Below, in pieces: positions 34,383 through 43,298 of a DNA stretch of 64,000 nucleotides; within the stretch, counting starts at the first letter, position 1, and each line of letters opens with the position of its first letter. The stretch is from Dehalococcoidia bacterium (GTDB taxonomy: Bacteria; Chloroflexota; Dehalococcoidia; Lucifugimonadales; Lucifugimonadaceae). The stretch is taken from positions 102,431-166,430 of the forward strand of contig DUCO01000006.1 of assembly GCA_012959765.1 (NCBI GenBank), written 5' to 3'. The translations under genes and the position numbers were made by a program. The notes under the pieces are model-generated. The model saw only the letters and a program-made list of their open reading frames with translations, made no database searches and was not told where the DNA came from.

Positions 34383-36056
34383 ATGTTTAGCGGAACGAAA
34401 AATAAGTGGCTCGTACTGGTTGCTATCGCAGCCCTCGCAGCGTTCGTGATTGCGTGCGGCACAGATGAGACCAAGCTTGTTTCGGATAACGATGGCAGTG
34501 GTGGGCTTGGCGCACAACCGACTGCTGTTCCAGACGGTACGGAAGGCAACCCGCCTCCAAGCCCGCCTGAAGACCTTGGCTATGAGGTAGTTGAGGCGCT
34601 TGCGCCGATTGAGAGTGTTCAGATTTTTGCGCTGGAGTCGTACCCGGAACAGTTTGTTGTTCAGGTTATTTCGGGTTTGCCCAGTGGATGCGCTACGTTC
34701 GATCGTCCTGATGTGACTCGAAATGGCACGGTTGTGAACATTGATGTTTACAATATGGTTCCGGCACCGGGTGAGCTTATTGCTTGCACGGCGATGTACG
34801 GAATCCACGATGAGAACGTTAGACTTGGTAGCGACTTTGAGCGCGGTACTGAGTTCACGGTGGTCGTGAACGGCACGAAGCAGGGGACTTTTTCGACTGG
34901 ATTTTCACCAATACAGATCGATCCTCCTTACAGCGACCCGGGATTCGAGATTCAGCCAGCCCCTGTCGAGGCACTGGACATCTACGTTGGTGACGACAGT
35001 CGTGGTCAGACTCCTTACCACGTGAACATACTCGTTGGACTTTCCAACGGTTGCAAAGAGTTGGTTGAGCCCAACGTTGTTGAGTCGAGTCGATTCGTCT
35101 TCGACATCTACCCCGTAGTCAAGGTGCCGACAGGCGATGTTGCTTGCACCGACGATTACCAGCTTGAAGGCGTAGTGGTTGACCTTGGTGTTGTTGGTGA
35201 GGGACTGGCTGCTTGCGCTGTTTACACCGTGAACGCTGGCGAAGCGACGGCAACGTTCCAGGTGATTGCACCGAACGTTCGATGTGCAAACCCTGACGCT
35301 CCAACCCAGACTCCTGCGCCGCCAACTGGTGGCGGCTCCAGCATCATCGCCGACAGCCTGGCTCTTGAGCTTTCGCTGAAGGCTAAGGGTGCCGATGTTG
35401 AGAACGGTGGACAGGCGATGATCAAGAATTTGTTCGGCATGAACTTTTCTGAGATCAAGATCAATGGTGTCGGCGTGCAGATTTACGAATTCGCACCCGG
35501 TTCTTATGCTCAGGACGCTGCTGACTCAGTAAGGGCTGATGGATACGCAATCAACCAGACGTTCGATGACGGAACTTCAGCATCGACCCAATACAACTGG
35601 CTCGCTACGCCTCATTTCTACCCGTTCGGTAACTCGATCATTCTGTACGTCGGCGACGATGCAGAGATCACTGAATTGCTTGATTCGATAGCGACTAAGT
35701 TCGCTGGTGGTTCGCTTGGCGATGTTGAAGTCGATGACCTTGCATTCACAGAGCGTCTTGCGATGATCGAGAACGTTTCGATTGCTTCTACCCGCTCGAT
35801 CCCTGCCCAACACATGATTGGCGTGACGATCGCTCTCGGCGGAAGCTGCGAGACGTTCAAGTCGATCGACTGGAGTGTTGAAGGTCGAGAGGTTCAGATC
35901 GAAGTTCTGACACAGGTCCCGACTGCTCCTGTTCCTTGCACGCTGGCGATCATCTACGAAGACCAGTCGATCAACATCGGTTCTGACTTCGAAGCTGGAG
36001 TCGAGTACGACGTGATCGTAAACGGTGAACGCCAGGGCTCGTTCTTCGGCGGCTAG
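34383..36056 (+). CDS. Secreted lipoprotein with three repeat domains, function unknown
   Basis: 557 residues from the ATG at 34383. Basic N-terminus (GTKNKW), one hydrophobic helix and lipobox FVIAC give a lipoprotein signal with Cys near residue 25. A Pro/Gly/Asn-rich linker follows. Three ~105-residue repeats can be aligned: residues ~75-185 (SGLPSGCATF ... VNGTKQGTFSTGF), ~195-300 (VGLSNGCKEL ... VACTDDYQ) and ~450-557 (IALGGSCETF ... VNGERQGSFFGG). Each has a GC or SC, a VPxPC/PxGxVAC and an IGSDFE-type segment, suggesting an extracytoplasmic beta-rich domain with one disulfide. Between repeats 2 and 3 is a unique ~130-residue region. I do not recognise a named function. Confidence 0.75.
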   Translation: MFSGTKNKWLVLVAIAALAAFVIACGTDETKLVSDNDGSGGLGAQPTAVPDGTEGNPPPSPPEDLGYEVVEALAPIESVQIFALESYPEQFVVQVISGLPSGCATFDRPDVTRNGTVVNIDVYNMVPAPGELIACTAMYGIHDENVRLGSDFERGTEFTVVVNGTKQGTFSTGFSPIQIDPPYSDPGFEIQPAPVEALDIYVGDDSRGQTPYHVNILVGLSNGCKELVEPNVVESSRFVFDIYPVVKVPTGDVACTDDYQLEGVVVDLGVVGEGLAACAVYTVNAGEATATFQVIAPNVRCANPDAPTQTPAPPTGGGSSIIADSLALELSLKAKGADVENGGQAMIKNLFGMNFSEIKINGVGVQIYEFAPGSYAQDAADSVRADGYAINQTFDDGTSASTQYNWLATPHFYPFGNSIILYVGDDAEITELLDSIATKFAGGSLGDVEVDDLAFTERLAMIENVSIASTRSIPAQHMIGVTIALGGSCETFKSIDWSVEGREVQIEVLTQVPTAPVPCTLAIIYEDQSINIGSDFEAGVEYDVIVNGERQGSFFGG

Positions 36057-36113
36057 CCGGCTGGCCGGAGTTTATTGAACCGGCTAAATTTCTCGGCAGG
36101 TAATCCGGCCGTA

Positions 36114-36170
36114 GAAGCACCCCGCTTATTGATTTGCTGCGGCCGGCGGGTCGAATTGGTGGGGTGCTTC
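36114..36170. terminator. Stem-loop between lipoprotein and S9 peptidase genes
   Basis: GAAGCACCCC (36114-36123) pairs perfectly with GGGGTGCTTC (36161-36170) around a 37-base loop rich in GGCCGGC. There is no T-run, so rho-independent termination is uncertain. Confidence 0.45.
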
Positions 36171-36276
36171 GCGTTTGGTGCGAAGTGAAATTGAGTATGT
36201 GCGGCTGTTGCCTTCGGGGAGTTCTTCTGCGAATCTTCTGCGCATTCGGATTTACTAATTCCAAGCGGAGTGCCAA

Positions 36277-38232
36277 ATGCCTGCCAAGAAAATCTCGCCA
36301 TACGGTTCGTGGAAGTCGCCTATTTTAGCTGATCTGATCACAGAGGGTGGTCTTCGGTTGGAGCAGGTGCGGGTTGATGGTGATGACGTTTACTGGCTTG
36401 AGGGTCGGCCGGAAGAGGCGGGCCGCTATGTCATCGTGAAGAGGTCGACTGATGGTTCTTCGGCTGATGTGAACTCGTCGCCACTTAACGCTCGAAACGC
36501 CGTACACGAGTACGGTGGCGCTGCGTATGCCGTTCGTGATGGCGATGTGTATTTTGCGAACTGGGACGACCAGCGGTTGTACAAGGCTGCGAGCGGCGGC
36601 GGTGATGCCGTTGCGATTACGGGTGAGCCAGCGATTGAGCGGGGTGACCGGTATGCCGATCTTGTTGTGAGCAACGATTCGAACTGGATATTGTGCGTTC
36701 GAGAGCGTCATCACGAGGATCGTGAGGCTGACAACGAACTTGTTGCTATTCGAACTGACGGTTCTGGAGCGACGAAGGTCCTGGCCACAGGGCACGATTT
36801 CTACTCGTCGCTTCGGCAGAACGCCGCTGGTGACAGGGTGTGTTGGCTTTCGTGGGATCACCCGGACATGCCGTGGGACGGCTGTGAGTTGTGGGTGGCC
36901 GATTTCGATTCTACCAACGGCTCTGTAAGCAACGAGCAGCTCGTAACGGGCGGCACTGATGTGAGCATTGTGCAACCGGAGTGGGCCTCCGAGGGGACGC
37001 TGGTTTTCATCACTGATGAGTCTGGTTGGTGGAATCTTACGAAGTGGTCAGGTGATTCGGTTGTACCTGTGCTCACTGAAGAAAAAGACCATTGCGGCCC
37101 GGCATGGGCATTTGGGTTCCGTACGTACGGGTTTGTCGATGACGGGTCGGTTCTGCTCAGGGATTCGGAGGGTGGCGAAGGACGATTCAGGGCGATTGGT
37201 CTTGATGGGCAGGTCGGTGGATCTGTGACCGTGCCACATACCTCTATTGCCGAACTCAACGTTATCGGCGGTGATGTGGTTTATATAGGTGCTTCACAGA
37301 CGGCTGCGGCCGGGGTCGTTCGTACGGGGCTTGGAAACGGGGCATCGGTAACGCTGAAAACTTCGAGTGATATTGAGCTTGATGATGCTTATCTTTCGGT
37401 GCCAGAAGCGATCACTTTTCCTTCGACTGAAGATGGTGAAGCGCACGCTTTTTACTACGCTCCTACGAATCCTGACTTTGAGTCGGACGGCACGGAGATC
37501 CCGCCATTACTGGTGATTAGCCATGGCGGGCCGACAAGTGCTACGAGTTCGGCGTTGAGTTTGCCAGTGCAGTTTTGGACGAGTCGGGGATTTGCTGTTG
37601 TTGATGTGAATTATCGTGGCTCGACGGGGCACGGCAAGGCGTTCAGGGATGCGTTGAAGGGTCAGTGGGGCGTGTACGACACTGACGACTGCATTGCCGC
37701 GGCGGATTACCTTGTTGGCAGGGGGCAGGCCGACACGAATCGGTTGGCGATCAAAGGTGGGTCGGCTGGTGGGTACACGACGATCAACGCACTGACTTTT
37801 CATGATCGATTCGCGGTTGGTGCGACGTACTACGGTATTGCCGATTTGACTGTTTTTATTGACGACACGCACAAGTACGAGTCACGTTATTTGGACAGTC
37901 TTATTGGGCCGTATCCTGAGGCGAAGCAGCTGTATCACGATCGTTCGGCGATTAATTTCACCGACCAGCTTTCGTGTCCGATGATCATCTTTCAGGGGCT
38001 GGAGGACAAGATCGTTCCGCCTTCTCAGGCCGAGATTATGGCGGGTGCGCTTCGTGAGAAAGGCGTTCCGTTTTCACTGATGATGTTCGAGGGCGAGCAG
38101 CATGGATTCCGGCAGTCGAAGAACATCAAGGCGTCGCTTGAAGGGGAACTTTACTTTTACGGGCGGGTGATGGGCTTTACGCCTGCTGGCGATCTGTCAG
38201 GAGTGGAAATCGAGAACGAATCGGCCCTCTAA
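36277..38232 (+). CDS. S9 family prolyl oligopeptidase / acylaminoacyl-peptidase
   Basis: 651 residues, ATG with GGAG seven bases upstream. The N-terminal ~380 residues are a beta-propeller (repeated strands such as YVIVKRSTDG, VYFANWDDQR). The C-terminal alpha/beta hydrolase has the nucleophile elbow GGSAGGY (Ser496), Asp577 in LEDKIVPPSQ and His609 in EQHGFRQ, and the conserved VVDVNYRGSTGHG. No signal peptide is seen, so it is cytosolic. It likely trims short or N-acylated peptides. It is usually annotated as a dipeptidyl aminopeptidase/acylaminoacyl-peptidase. Confidence 0.93.
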   Translation: MPAKKISPYGSWKSPILADLITEGGLRLEQVRVDGDDVYWLEGRPEEAGRYVIVKRSTDGSSADVNSSPLNARNAVHEYGGAAYAVRDGDVYFANWDDQRLYKAASGGGDAVAITGEPAIERGDRYADLVVSNDSNWILCVRERHHEDREADNELVAIRTDGSGATKVLATGHDFYSSLRQNAAGDRVCWLSWDHPDMPWDGCELWVADFDSTNGSVSNEQLVTGGTDVSIVQPEWASEGTLVFITDESGWWNLTKWSGDSVVPVLTEEKDHCGPAWAFGFRTYGFVDDGSVLLRDSEGGEGRFRAIGLDGQVGGSVTVPHTSIAELNVIGGDVVYIGASQTAAAGVVRTGLGNGASVTLKTSSDIELDDAYLSVPEAITFPSTEDGEAHAFYYAPTNPDFESDGTEIPPLLVISHGGPTSATSSALSLPVQFWTSRGFAVVDVNYRGSTGHGKAFRDALKGQWGVYDTDDCIAAADYLVGRGQADTNRLAIKGGSAGGYTTINALTFHDRFAVGATYYGIADLTVFIDDTHKYESRYLDSLIGPYPEAKQLYHDRSAINFTDQLSCPMIIFQGLEDKIVPPSQAEIMAGALREKGVPFSLMMFEGEQHGFRQSKNIKASLEGELYFYGRVMGFTPAGDLSGVEIENESAL

Positions 38233-38305
38233 GAGCAGCCGGTGGCAGCCAGTGGCTGAATTTTATTTTTAGAACAAGCTTGATTCATTAGTTGCAAGGA
38301 AAAAT

Positions 38306-39010
38306 ATGCCAGAGCCAGATAGCGAACCAGACTCAATACTCGTAGTGACTCCGCATCCTGATGATTCGGAGTCGGCTGCTGGTGGGACGATCGCGAAGTG
38401 GTGTGCGGAAGGTAAAAAGGTAGTTCTGGTTGTTTGCACGAATGGCGATAAGGGCACCAGTGATCGTTCTGCAAAACCTGAGGATCTGGCTGCTACTCGT
38501 GAGGTCGAAACGCTTAACGCAGCGAAGGCTTACGGGCTTGCTGATGTGGTGTTTTTGCGGATGAAGGATCAGGGGCTTGAAGACAACGATGAATTTCGGG
38601 AGAAGATCGTCAAGCAGATTCGTATTCATAAGCCTCAGTTGCTGCTGACGATCGATCCGAACAGGCCCTACATTCGGCATCGTGATCACTCGATGACCGG
38701 TCGGGTGGCGCTAGACGCTGTGTTTCCATACGCACGGGATCATGTGGCGTATCCGGAGCATCTAGAAGCGGGCATTGAGCCGCACAAGGTCGAAGAGGTT
38801 TGGTTGTTCCGGCCCGAGCAGCCGAATCATCACGTTGATGTGACCGACTATTTTGAGACGCGCCAGAATGCGCTCCACTCGCACCTCAGCCAGGTGGGTG
38901 AGCGGAGTGATGAACGCGACGAGCTATCGCTCAAGCGACTGGCCGACACCGGAGAGAAGTACGGCGTTGAGTTGGCCGAGCAGTTCATGCGGATTGAGAT
39001 GAACAGGTAA
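38306..39010 (+). CDS. PIG-L (LmbE-like) family deacetylase
   Basis: 234 residues. The zinc-site motif VVTPHPDDSESAAGG is near residue 11, a second segment reads HRDHSMTGRVALDAVFPYA with a ligand His, and the C-terminal YFETRQNALHSHLSQ completes the family pattern. The enzymes remove N-acetyl groups from GlcNAc-type conjugates. Which conjugate is used here is unknown; several paralogues are common in this bacterial group. It overlaps nothing and ends 18 bases from the convergent propeller gene. Confidence 0.9.
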   Translation: MPEPDSEPDSILVVTPHPDDSESAAGGTIAKWCAEGKKVVLVVCTNGDKGTSDRSAKPEDLAATREVETLNAAKAYGLADVVFLRMKDQGLEDNDEFREKIVKQIRIHKPQLLLTIDPNRPYIRHRDHSMTGRVALDAVFPYARDHVAYPEHLEAGIEPHKVEEVWLFRPEQPNHHVDVTDYFETRQNALHSHLSQVGERSDERDELSLKRLADTGEKYGVELAEQFMRIEMNR

Positions 39011-39027
39011 GACGGGGTGTTCAGTCC

Positions 39028-39738
39028 CTAGAAATCGGGGATCATGTCTACGTCGAGGAACCCGATTGGGCCGCGGTCATCGCAGTACCAAAGGCGGTTG
39101 TTTCTGATCGTCATGCCGTGGACCTGTAACGGGTGAAGCACTCGAAGCACGTCGTAGCAGCGGCTGTCTTCGACACGGAGTCGGTGGATCGTGCCAGCCG
39201 AAGTGTCGGCAGTCCACATGGTGCCTTCTTCTTTTGCCCAGGCGATGCCATGCACTCGATATCCGGGTGCCTTGAAGCGGTGAACTTCCTTCCAAGTCGA
39301 TACGTCCATGACGTGAATAAACTGAGATGGCGGCGAAGCGATGTAAATGTGGCCGTCCTTCCACTCGAGTCCGTGATCGCCTGTTTCGGGCTTGGACTCG
39401 CCGGGTCCCCGATGTTCGTGAGTGGCATTTACGCCTGCGCCCGGCGATTCGTATTTCTGGACGGTCTTCCCGGTGTCGGGATCAACTGCGAATATTTCGT
39501 TGCTGCCGGTTGAGGCGACCCAGACGAGATCGTCGCCAACGGTTATTCCGCTGGAGGCCTTTGTTTCTGTGGGTGCGTCGATCAGCGTTTCGCCGGATTG
39601 CCAGTCGACCTTGTAGATGTGGTCGTTGCCCTGGTCAATGATCCAGAGTCCGTCATCAGTAGCCTGCAGCCCGTTTGGCTTGGGACCCGGCGCCATGAAC
39701 ATCTGTATGGCATCGGCGATTTTGTTGGTGTGTCCCAT
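39028..39738 (-). CDS. Beta-propeller (SMP-30/YncE-like) protein
   Basis: 236 residues with about five repeats of a W/Y-x-x-D-x-x-(D/G)-x-I pattern: GLWIIDQGNDHIYKVDW, LVWVASTGSNEIFAVDPDTG, HIYIASPPSQFIHVMDVSTW, TMWTADTSAGTIHRLRVED, LWYCDDRGPIGFLDVD. No signal peptide is seen. Such propellers may bind a ligand or act as lactonases, but the catalytic metal residues of SMP-30 are not obvious. Specific function unknown. Confidence 0.78.
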   Translation of the reverse strand: MGHTNKIADAIQMFMAPGPKPNGLQATDDGLWIIDQGNDHIYKVDWQSGETLIDAPTETKASSGITVGDDLVWVASTGSNEIFAVDPDTGKTVQKYESPGAGVNATHEHRGPGESKPETGDHGLEWKDGHIYIASPPSQFIHVMDVSTWKEVHRFKAPGYRVHGIAWAKEEGTMWTADTSAGTIHRLRVEDSRCYDVLRVLHPLQVHGMTIRNNRLWYCDDRGPIGFLDVDMIPDF

Positions 39739-39834
39739 GTTTTCGGGTCTCCTGTTTCGGGAATTGGCTGTGCGAGCGGGCGCGGCGGCATGTTAGCTAA
39801 TTTTGTACGGGTGAGGCCGGGTTGGTGCGACGAT

Positions 39835-40009
39835 TGTCATTGCGAGAAGTGAGGGACGAACGACGTGGCGATCGGTGGCTGATGGAGATTACAGTACTGA
39901 TTCAGCTGGCGGTTTTCGACCCTGTGCTCAGCTACGTGTTTTGACGAAATCGAACAGCATTTGGCGAATGTTCGTGATTGCCACGTCGTCGGACTTCTCG
40001 CAATGACAG
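39835..40009. repeat. Inverted pair of family-B intergenic repeats
   Basis: Copy 1 at 39835-39873 reads TGTCATTGCGAGAAGTGAGG then ACGACGTGGCGATC. Copy 2 at 39976-40009 is its reverse complement in outline: GATTGCCACGTCGTCGGACT then TCTCGCAATGACAG. The two enclose ~100 bases and end 6 bases from the SDR stop codon. Confidence 0.8.
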
Positions 40010-40015
40010 AGCGCC

Positions 40016-40786
40016 TTACCCTGCGCCTTCGCCGCCGTCGATTGGTAGTTCTACTCCGTTGATGAAGTCGGATTGAGATGAAGCGAGGAACAATACTGCG
40101 TTCGCTACTTCTTCCGGTTCAGCGAATCTGCCGGTTGGGATTTTGGCTAGTTTGGCGTCTCGACGAGGGCTTGCTGGCCAGGCACTTTCGCCCATTGGTG
40201 TCATGGTCACGGTCGGTGCAATGCTGTTGGTCTGAATGTTGTGAGGGCCAAATTCAACCGCCAGTGTCTGAGTCAAAAGCTGCAGGGCACCTTTCGAAGC
40301 ACAGTAGGTAGCTCCGGTCGGAATCGCACGAATTGCACCGCGGGATGAGATGTTTACGATCTTGCCGCTTTTTCGTTCGATCATGCCGGGTATAAAAGCC
40401 TGTGCGAGAAGGAACGGTGCGAGGAGGTTGACGTTGATAACCGTGTGGAACGTTTCGATTTCAACGTCCAAAAACGGCTCGTGTTTTGCGACCCCGGCAT
40501 TGTTCACGAGGATGTCGATGCGGCCGTACTCGCCAAGTGCTGCTTCAGCGAGTGCTTTCACTTCATCGGCATCGCCCATTTCTGCTGTTTGGGTCCAGAC
40601 CTTTACGCCTTCATTGCGGGCAGCTTCGGCGGTTTGTTCCAGCTCTGCTTCGTTGCGGGCAGTGAGGACGAGATCGGCTCCTGCTTTTGCGAGCACATCG
40701 GCGATTTCGACACCGATTCCCTTGGAGGCTCCACTGACGAAGGCGACTTTGCCTTTAAGTGAGATGGCGGTTGAAGTTGTGGTCAT
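40016..40786 (-). CDS. Short-chain dehydrogenase/reductase
   Basis: 256 residues, classical SDR. Cofactor motif SGASKGIG at about residues 16-23 with LTARNEAELE after it (an Arg after the second strand hints at NADP). NNAG is at ~90, catalytic Ser in NISSRGAI, and YxxxK as YCASKGAL. The C-terminal DFINGVELPIDGGEG closes the fold. It resembles FabG/gluconate-5-dehydrogenase-type enzymes. With no fatty-acid genes nearby, oxidation or reduction of a sugar acid or other small alcohol is more likely. Confidence 0.92.
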   Translation of the reverse strand: MTTTSTAISLKGKVAFVSGASKGIGVEIADVLAKAGADLVLTARNEAELEQTAEAARNEGVKVWTQTAEMGDADEVKALAEAALGEYGRIDILVNNAGVAKHEPFLDVEIETFHTVINVNLLAPFLLAQAFIPGMIERKSGKIVNISSRGAIRAIPTGATYCASKGALQLLTQTLAVEFGPHNIQTNSIAPTVTMTPMGESAWPASPRRDAKLAKIPTGRFAEPEEVANAVLFLASSQSDFINGVELPIDGGEGAG

Positions 40787-40865
40787 GTGATTGGGTTCCT
40801 GTTGGTGGCGGGGTGAAGTGATGTTGGGATTATGGACACTGATTGCGCGGCAAGGGGGGCGATAG

Positions 40866-40892
40866 ATACTGAAATAAATTCAGCATGACAGT
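40866..40892 (+). repeat. Family-C intergenic hairpin repeat
   Basis: CTGAA-ATAAA-TTCAG hairpin followed by CATGACAG. It resembles the GATxCTGAAATAAATTCAG type of intergenic repeat seen in many environmental genomes; only one copy was found here. Confidence 0.5.
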
Positions 40893-40967
40893 TGACGGTT
40901 TTTTGGTTGTAACAGTGGTGGTGTGTTGGATGTGGCGGTTGATGGTGCCCTCAATTTTTACCGTTGC

Positions 40968-42143
40968 TTACCTGATGGGCGGTGTCCAGGTGTTGGCGTT
41001 GTCGATTCGGCGTTGGATAGACGGGTGGGAGTGGAATACGAACTCGACGAACGCATTTGGCTGCTTTTGTGCAAGGTTCTGGTCGCCGAGTTTGTTCATT
41101 GCGGAGACGAACTCGTCGCGCATACCGGTGAGATTGAGGGCGTAAAGGTCGGCTGCGGTTTCGGCTTTGCGGGAGAGCCAGTTGGATATTGGAAGTGCGA
41201 TTAGAGAGACGCCCACACCGACGATAAGCACGAGGGGAAGTCCCGCGATATCGGCGATTCCTCGAAGGCCGAGCGATTCGATCCATGCCGTAAGCGCAAG
41301 ATCGATCACGAAGAAGCTGATGAAAATTAGCACGGTGGATACGGCGATCATTTTCCAAACGTCCCAGCGAACATGATGGCCGAGTTCGTGCGCCATCACC
41401 ACTTCGATTTCTTCAGGTGTGTTCGACTCGATCAGCGTGTCGGAGATGATGATTCGGCGGGTGCGTCCCCATCCGGTCACCGCAGCGTTTGCTTTGGATG
41501 TTTTGTCGCCAAGATGCCACACGTAGATGCCCTGAACGTGGGTTCCGATCTGGTCGGCAAGGGCGAATAATCGGTCCTTGAGTTCGCCGTCGGGAATTGG
41601 CTCGAACTTGTAGAACAGGGGCAGCAGCAACACGGGAACAAGTGCCATCAGTATGATGACGAGAATCGTTGTGCCAATGGCTGCCCAGAGCCACCAGAGT
41701 TCCGGTTGTGATCTCAGCAGCCAGTACATTCCGGAGATCAACACGACCAGCAGCACCGACTGAATAAGCGTTCCTTTCAACCAGTCGAACATCCAGCTTC
41801 CGAACGAAACCTTGCTGAGGTCGAACTTTTTCTCGACGATGAATCCTGAATAGACCTCGAAAGGGAACTCGATGATTTGGAATCCGATTCCGGTCACGAG
41901 TAGATATAGCAGCACGATGATTGCGGCTGCGCCTGTCCAGCCTTCGACAAGATTCCTGATCGCTTCTGACCCGCCGGCGAGTAGAAAGACGAGCGGCACG
42001 ATGATGTTGAGTGCCATCGAGACGACCGACATTGTCAGCTTTACGCGCTGGTACTGGCGTGCCTGTTCAGGGTCGACCGGGGTTGTAGGTTTCGGTGACT
42101 CAGGCGTGCTCGGTTCGGGTTGGGTGGCTTCTGGCGTGGTCAT
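40968..42143 (-). CDS. M48 family (Ste24-like) membrane metallopeptidase
   Basis: 391 residues. After a Pro/Thr/Glu-rich N-terminus come several membrane helices, then the zinc motif VVMAHELGHHVRWDVWK (HELGH) and further helices. The third ligand is probably in ETAADLYALNLTG. The layout matches CAAX prenyl protease 1 (Ste24) homologues, which in bacteria clip membrane proteins during quality control. It overlaps neither neighbour; the start is 11 bases past the stop of the next enolase-family gene on the same strand. Confidence 0.92.
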   Translation of the reverse strand: MTTPEATQPEPSTPESPKPTTPVDPEQARQYQRVKLTMSVVSMALNIIVPLVFLLAGGSEAIRNLVEGWTGAAAIIVLLYLLVTGIGFQIIEFPFEVYSGFIVEKKFDLSKVSFGSWMFDWLKGTLIQSVLLVVLISGMYWLLRSQPELWWLWAAIGTTILVIILMALVPVLLLPLFYKFEPIPDGELKDRLFALADQIGTHVQGIYVWHLGDKTSKANAAVTGWGRTRRIIISDTLIESNTPEEIEVVMAHELGHHVRWDVWKMIAVSTVLIFISFFVIDLALTAWIESLGLRGIADIAGLPLVLIVGVGVSLIALPISNWLSRKAETAADLYALNLTGMRDEFVSAMNKLGDQNLAQKQPNAFVEFVFHSHPSIQRRIDNANTWTPPIR

Positions 42144-42154
42144 GTTGACTCGGT

Positions 42155-43264
42155 CTACGAGACCACTGCGATCTTGTTTCGTTCGATTAGATCGAAGTCG
42201 ATTTTTGCGCCGAGTCCAGGTTCGTTGAACGCATGGACGTTGCCGTCGGAGTCGATGTTGATTTCGGTTTCAAGGCCGTATTTTTGTGCGCCGTCTGGGA
42301 GCAGCACCTCGAAGAATTCGCAGTTTTTCATCGCCATGATGGCGTGCAGATTAGCGACGTTGTTCAGTGAGTTTCCGCCGTGATGAACCTCGTAGTTCAT
42401 GTGGAAGGCTTCGGCCAGGTGTGCGGTTTTCATGATTGCAGTGATGCCGCCCTTGATCGCAACGTCACCACGCAGGTAATCGGTCGCCTGAGCGGTTAGC
42501 CAGGGTGCGTAGGCCGTGAATCCGCCGGGCGAGTATTCGGTTGCCATCAGCGGGATGTGGAGTTGTTGCTTGAGCTTGGTGTAGTTGTAGAGATCGTCGT
42601 CGGCGAGAGGATCTTCGTACCAGTAGTAGTCGAGATCCTGAATCGCACGGCCAACTCGGATCGCCTGTGGGTAGTCGTATGACCATGTCGAGTCGAGCAT
42701 GAGGGTGTGTTTATCGCCGACGGCTTCTCGAATCTGGCGGCAGCATTCGATGTCGAGTTCGGGGTTCGTTGGCGGGTGGATCTTGTAAGCAGTCCATCCT
42801 TCACTTTTCATTTTGGCGGCTTCTTCTGCGTAGACCTCGGGCTGCTGGTAGACGGTTGACGACGCGTAGGCGCGAACGGTTGTTCGGTAGGTGCCGAGCA
42901 GCTGGTGGATTGGCATGTTGGCCGCCTTGCCGCAGATGTCCCAGATGGCGATGTCGCAGGCACCGACTACCCGGATTCCAGATTTGCGAGTGAGTTGGCT
43001 GAGTAGCTGCCAGAGGCGTTCTCGGTCGAGCGGGTTCTGGCCGACTAGAACGGGTTTCAGGTATTTGATTAGGGAGTTTGTGTCGAGACTCGCCGGTTGG
43101 CTTGAGCTTCCGAGAAATGCGTGTCCATCGATGCCGCCGTCGGTTGAGATCGTGACCAGCCCGAGATCAGACTCGCCACCGATCTTACCCGAGAGTGGGC
43201 TGTAGTGCGTGGTGGGGATGTTCTCCCATTTGAATAGCGTGACAGTGACGTCGGTGATCTTCAT
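42155..43264 (-). CDS. Mandelate racemase/muconate lactonising enzyme family protein
   Basis: 369 residues from the ATG at 43262-43264 (MKITDVTVTLFKWENI). The frame stays open far upstream, but that region overlaps the next gene and has no family similarity. Metal ligands are Asp in HTLMLDSTW, Glu in WYEDP and Glu in ATEYSPG. The general base/acid residues include KIHPP (Lys; the second Lys of KxK is His) and EVHHGG. It should form an enediolate from an acid sugar or related carboxylate. It pairs with the next gene. Confidence 0.9.
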   Translation of the reverse strand: MKITDVTVTLFKWENIPTTHYSPLSGKIGGESDLGLVTISTDGGIDGHAFLGSSSQPASLDTNSLIKYLKPVLVGQNPLDRERLWQLLSQLTRKSGIRVVGACDIAIWDICGKAANMPIHQLLGTYRTTVRAYASSTVYQQPEVYAEEAAKMKSEGWTAYKIHPPTNPELDIECCRQIREAVGDKHTLMLDSTWSYDYPQAIRVGRAIQDLDYYWYEDPLADDDLYNYTKLKQQLHIPLMATEYSPGGFTAYAPWLTAQATDYLRGDVAIKGGITAIMKTAHLAEAFHMNYEVHHGGNSLNNVANLHAIMAMKNCEFFEVLLPDGAQKYGLETEINIDSDGNVHAFNEPGLGAKIDFDLIERNKIAVVS

Positions 43265-43298
43265 GGTGTTTGTGGCTTCTTTCGGTTGATATTTCTGG

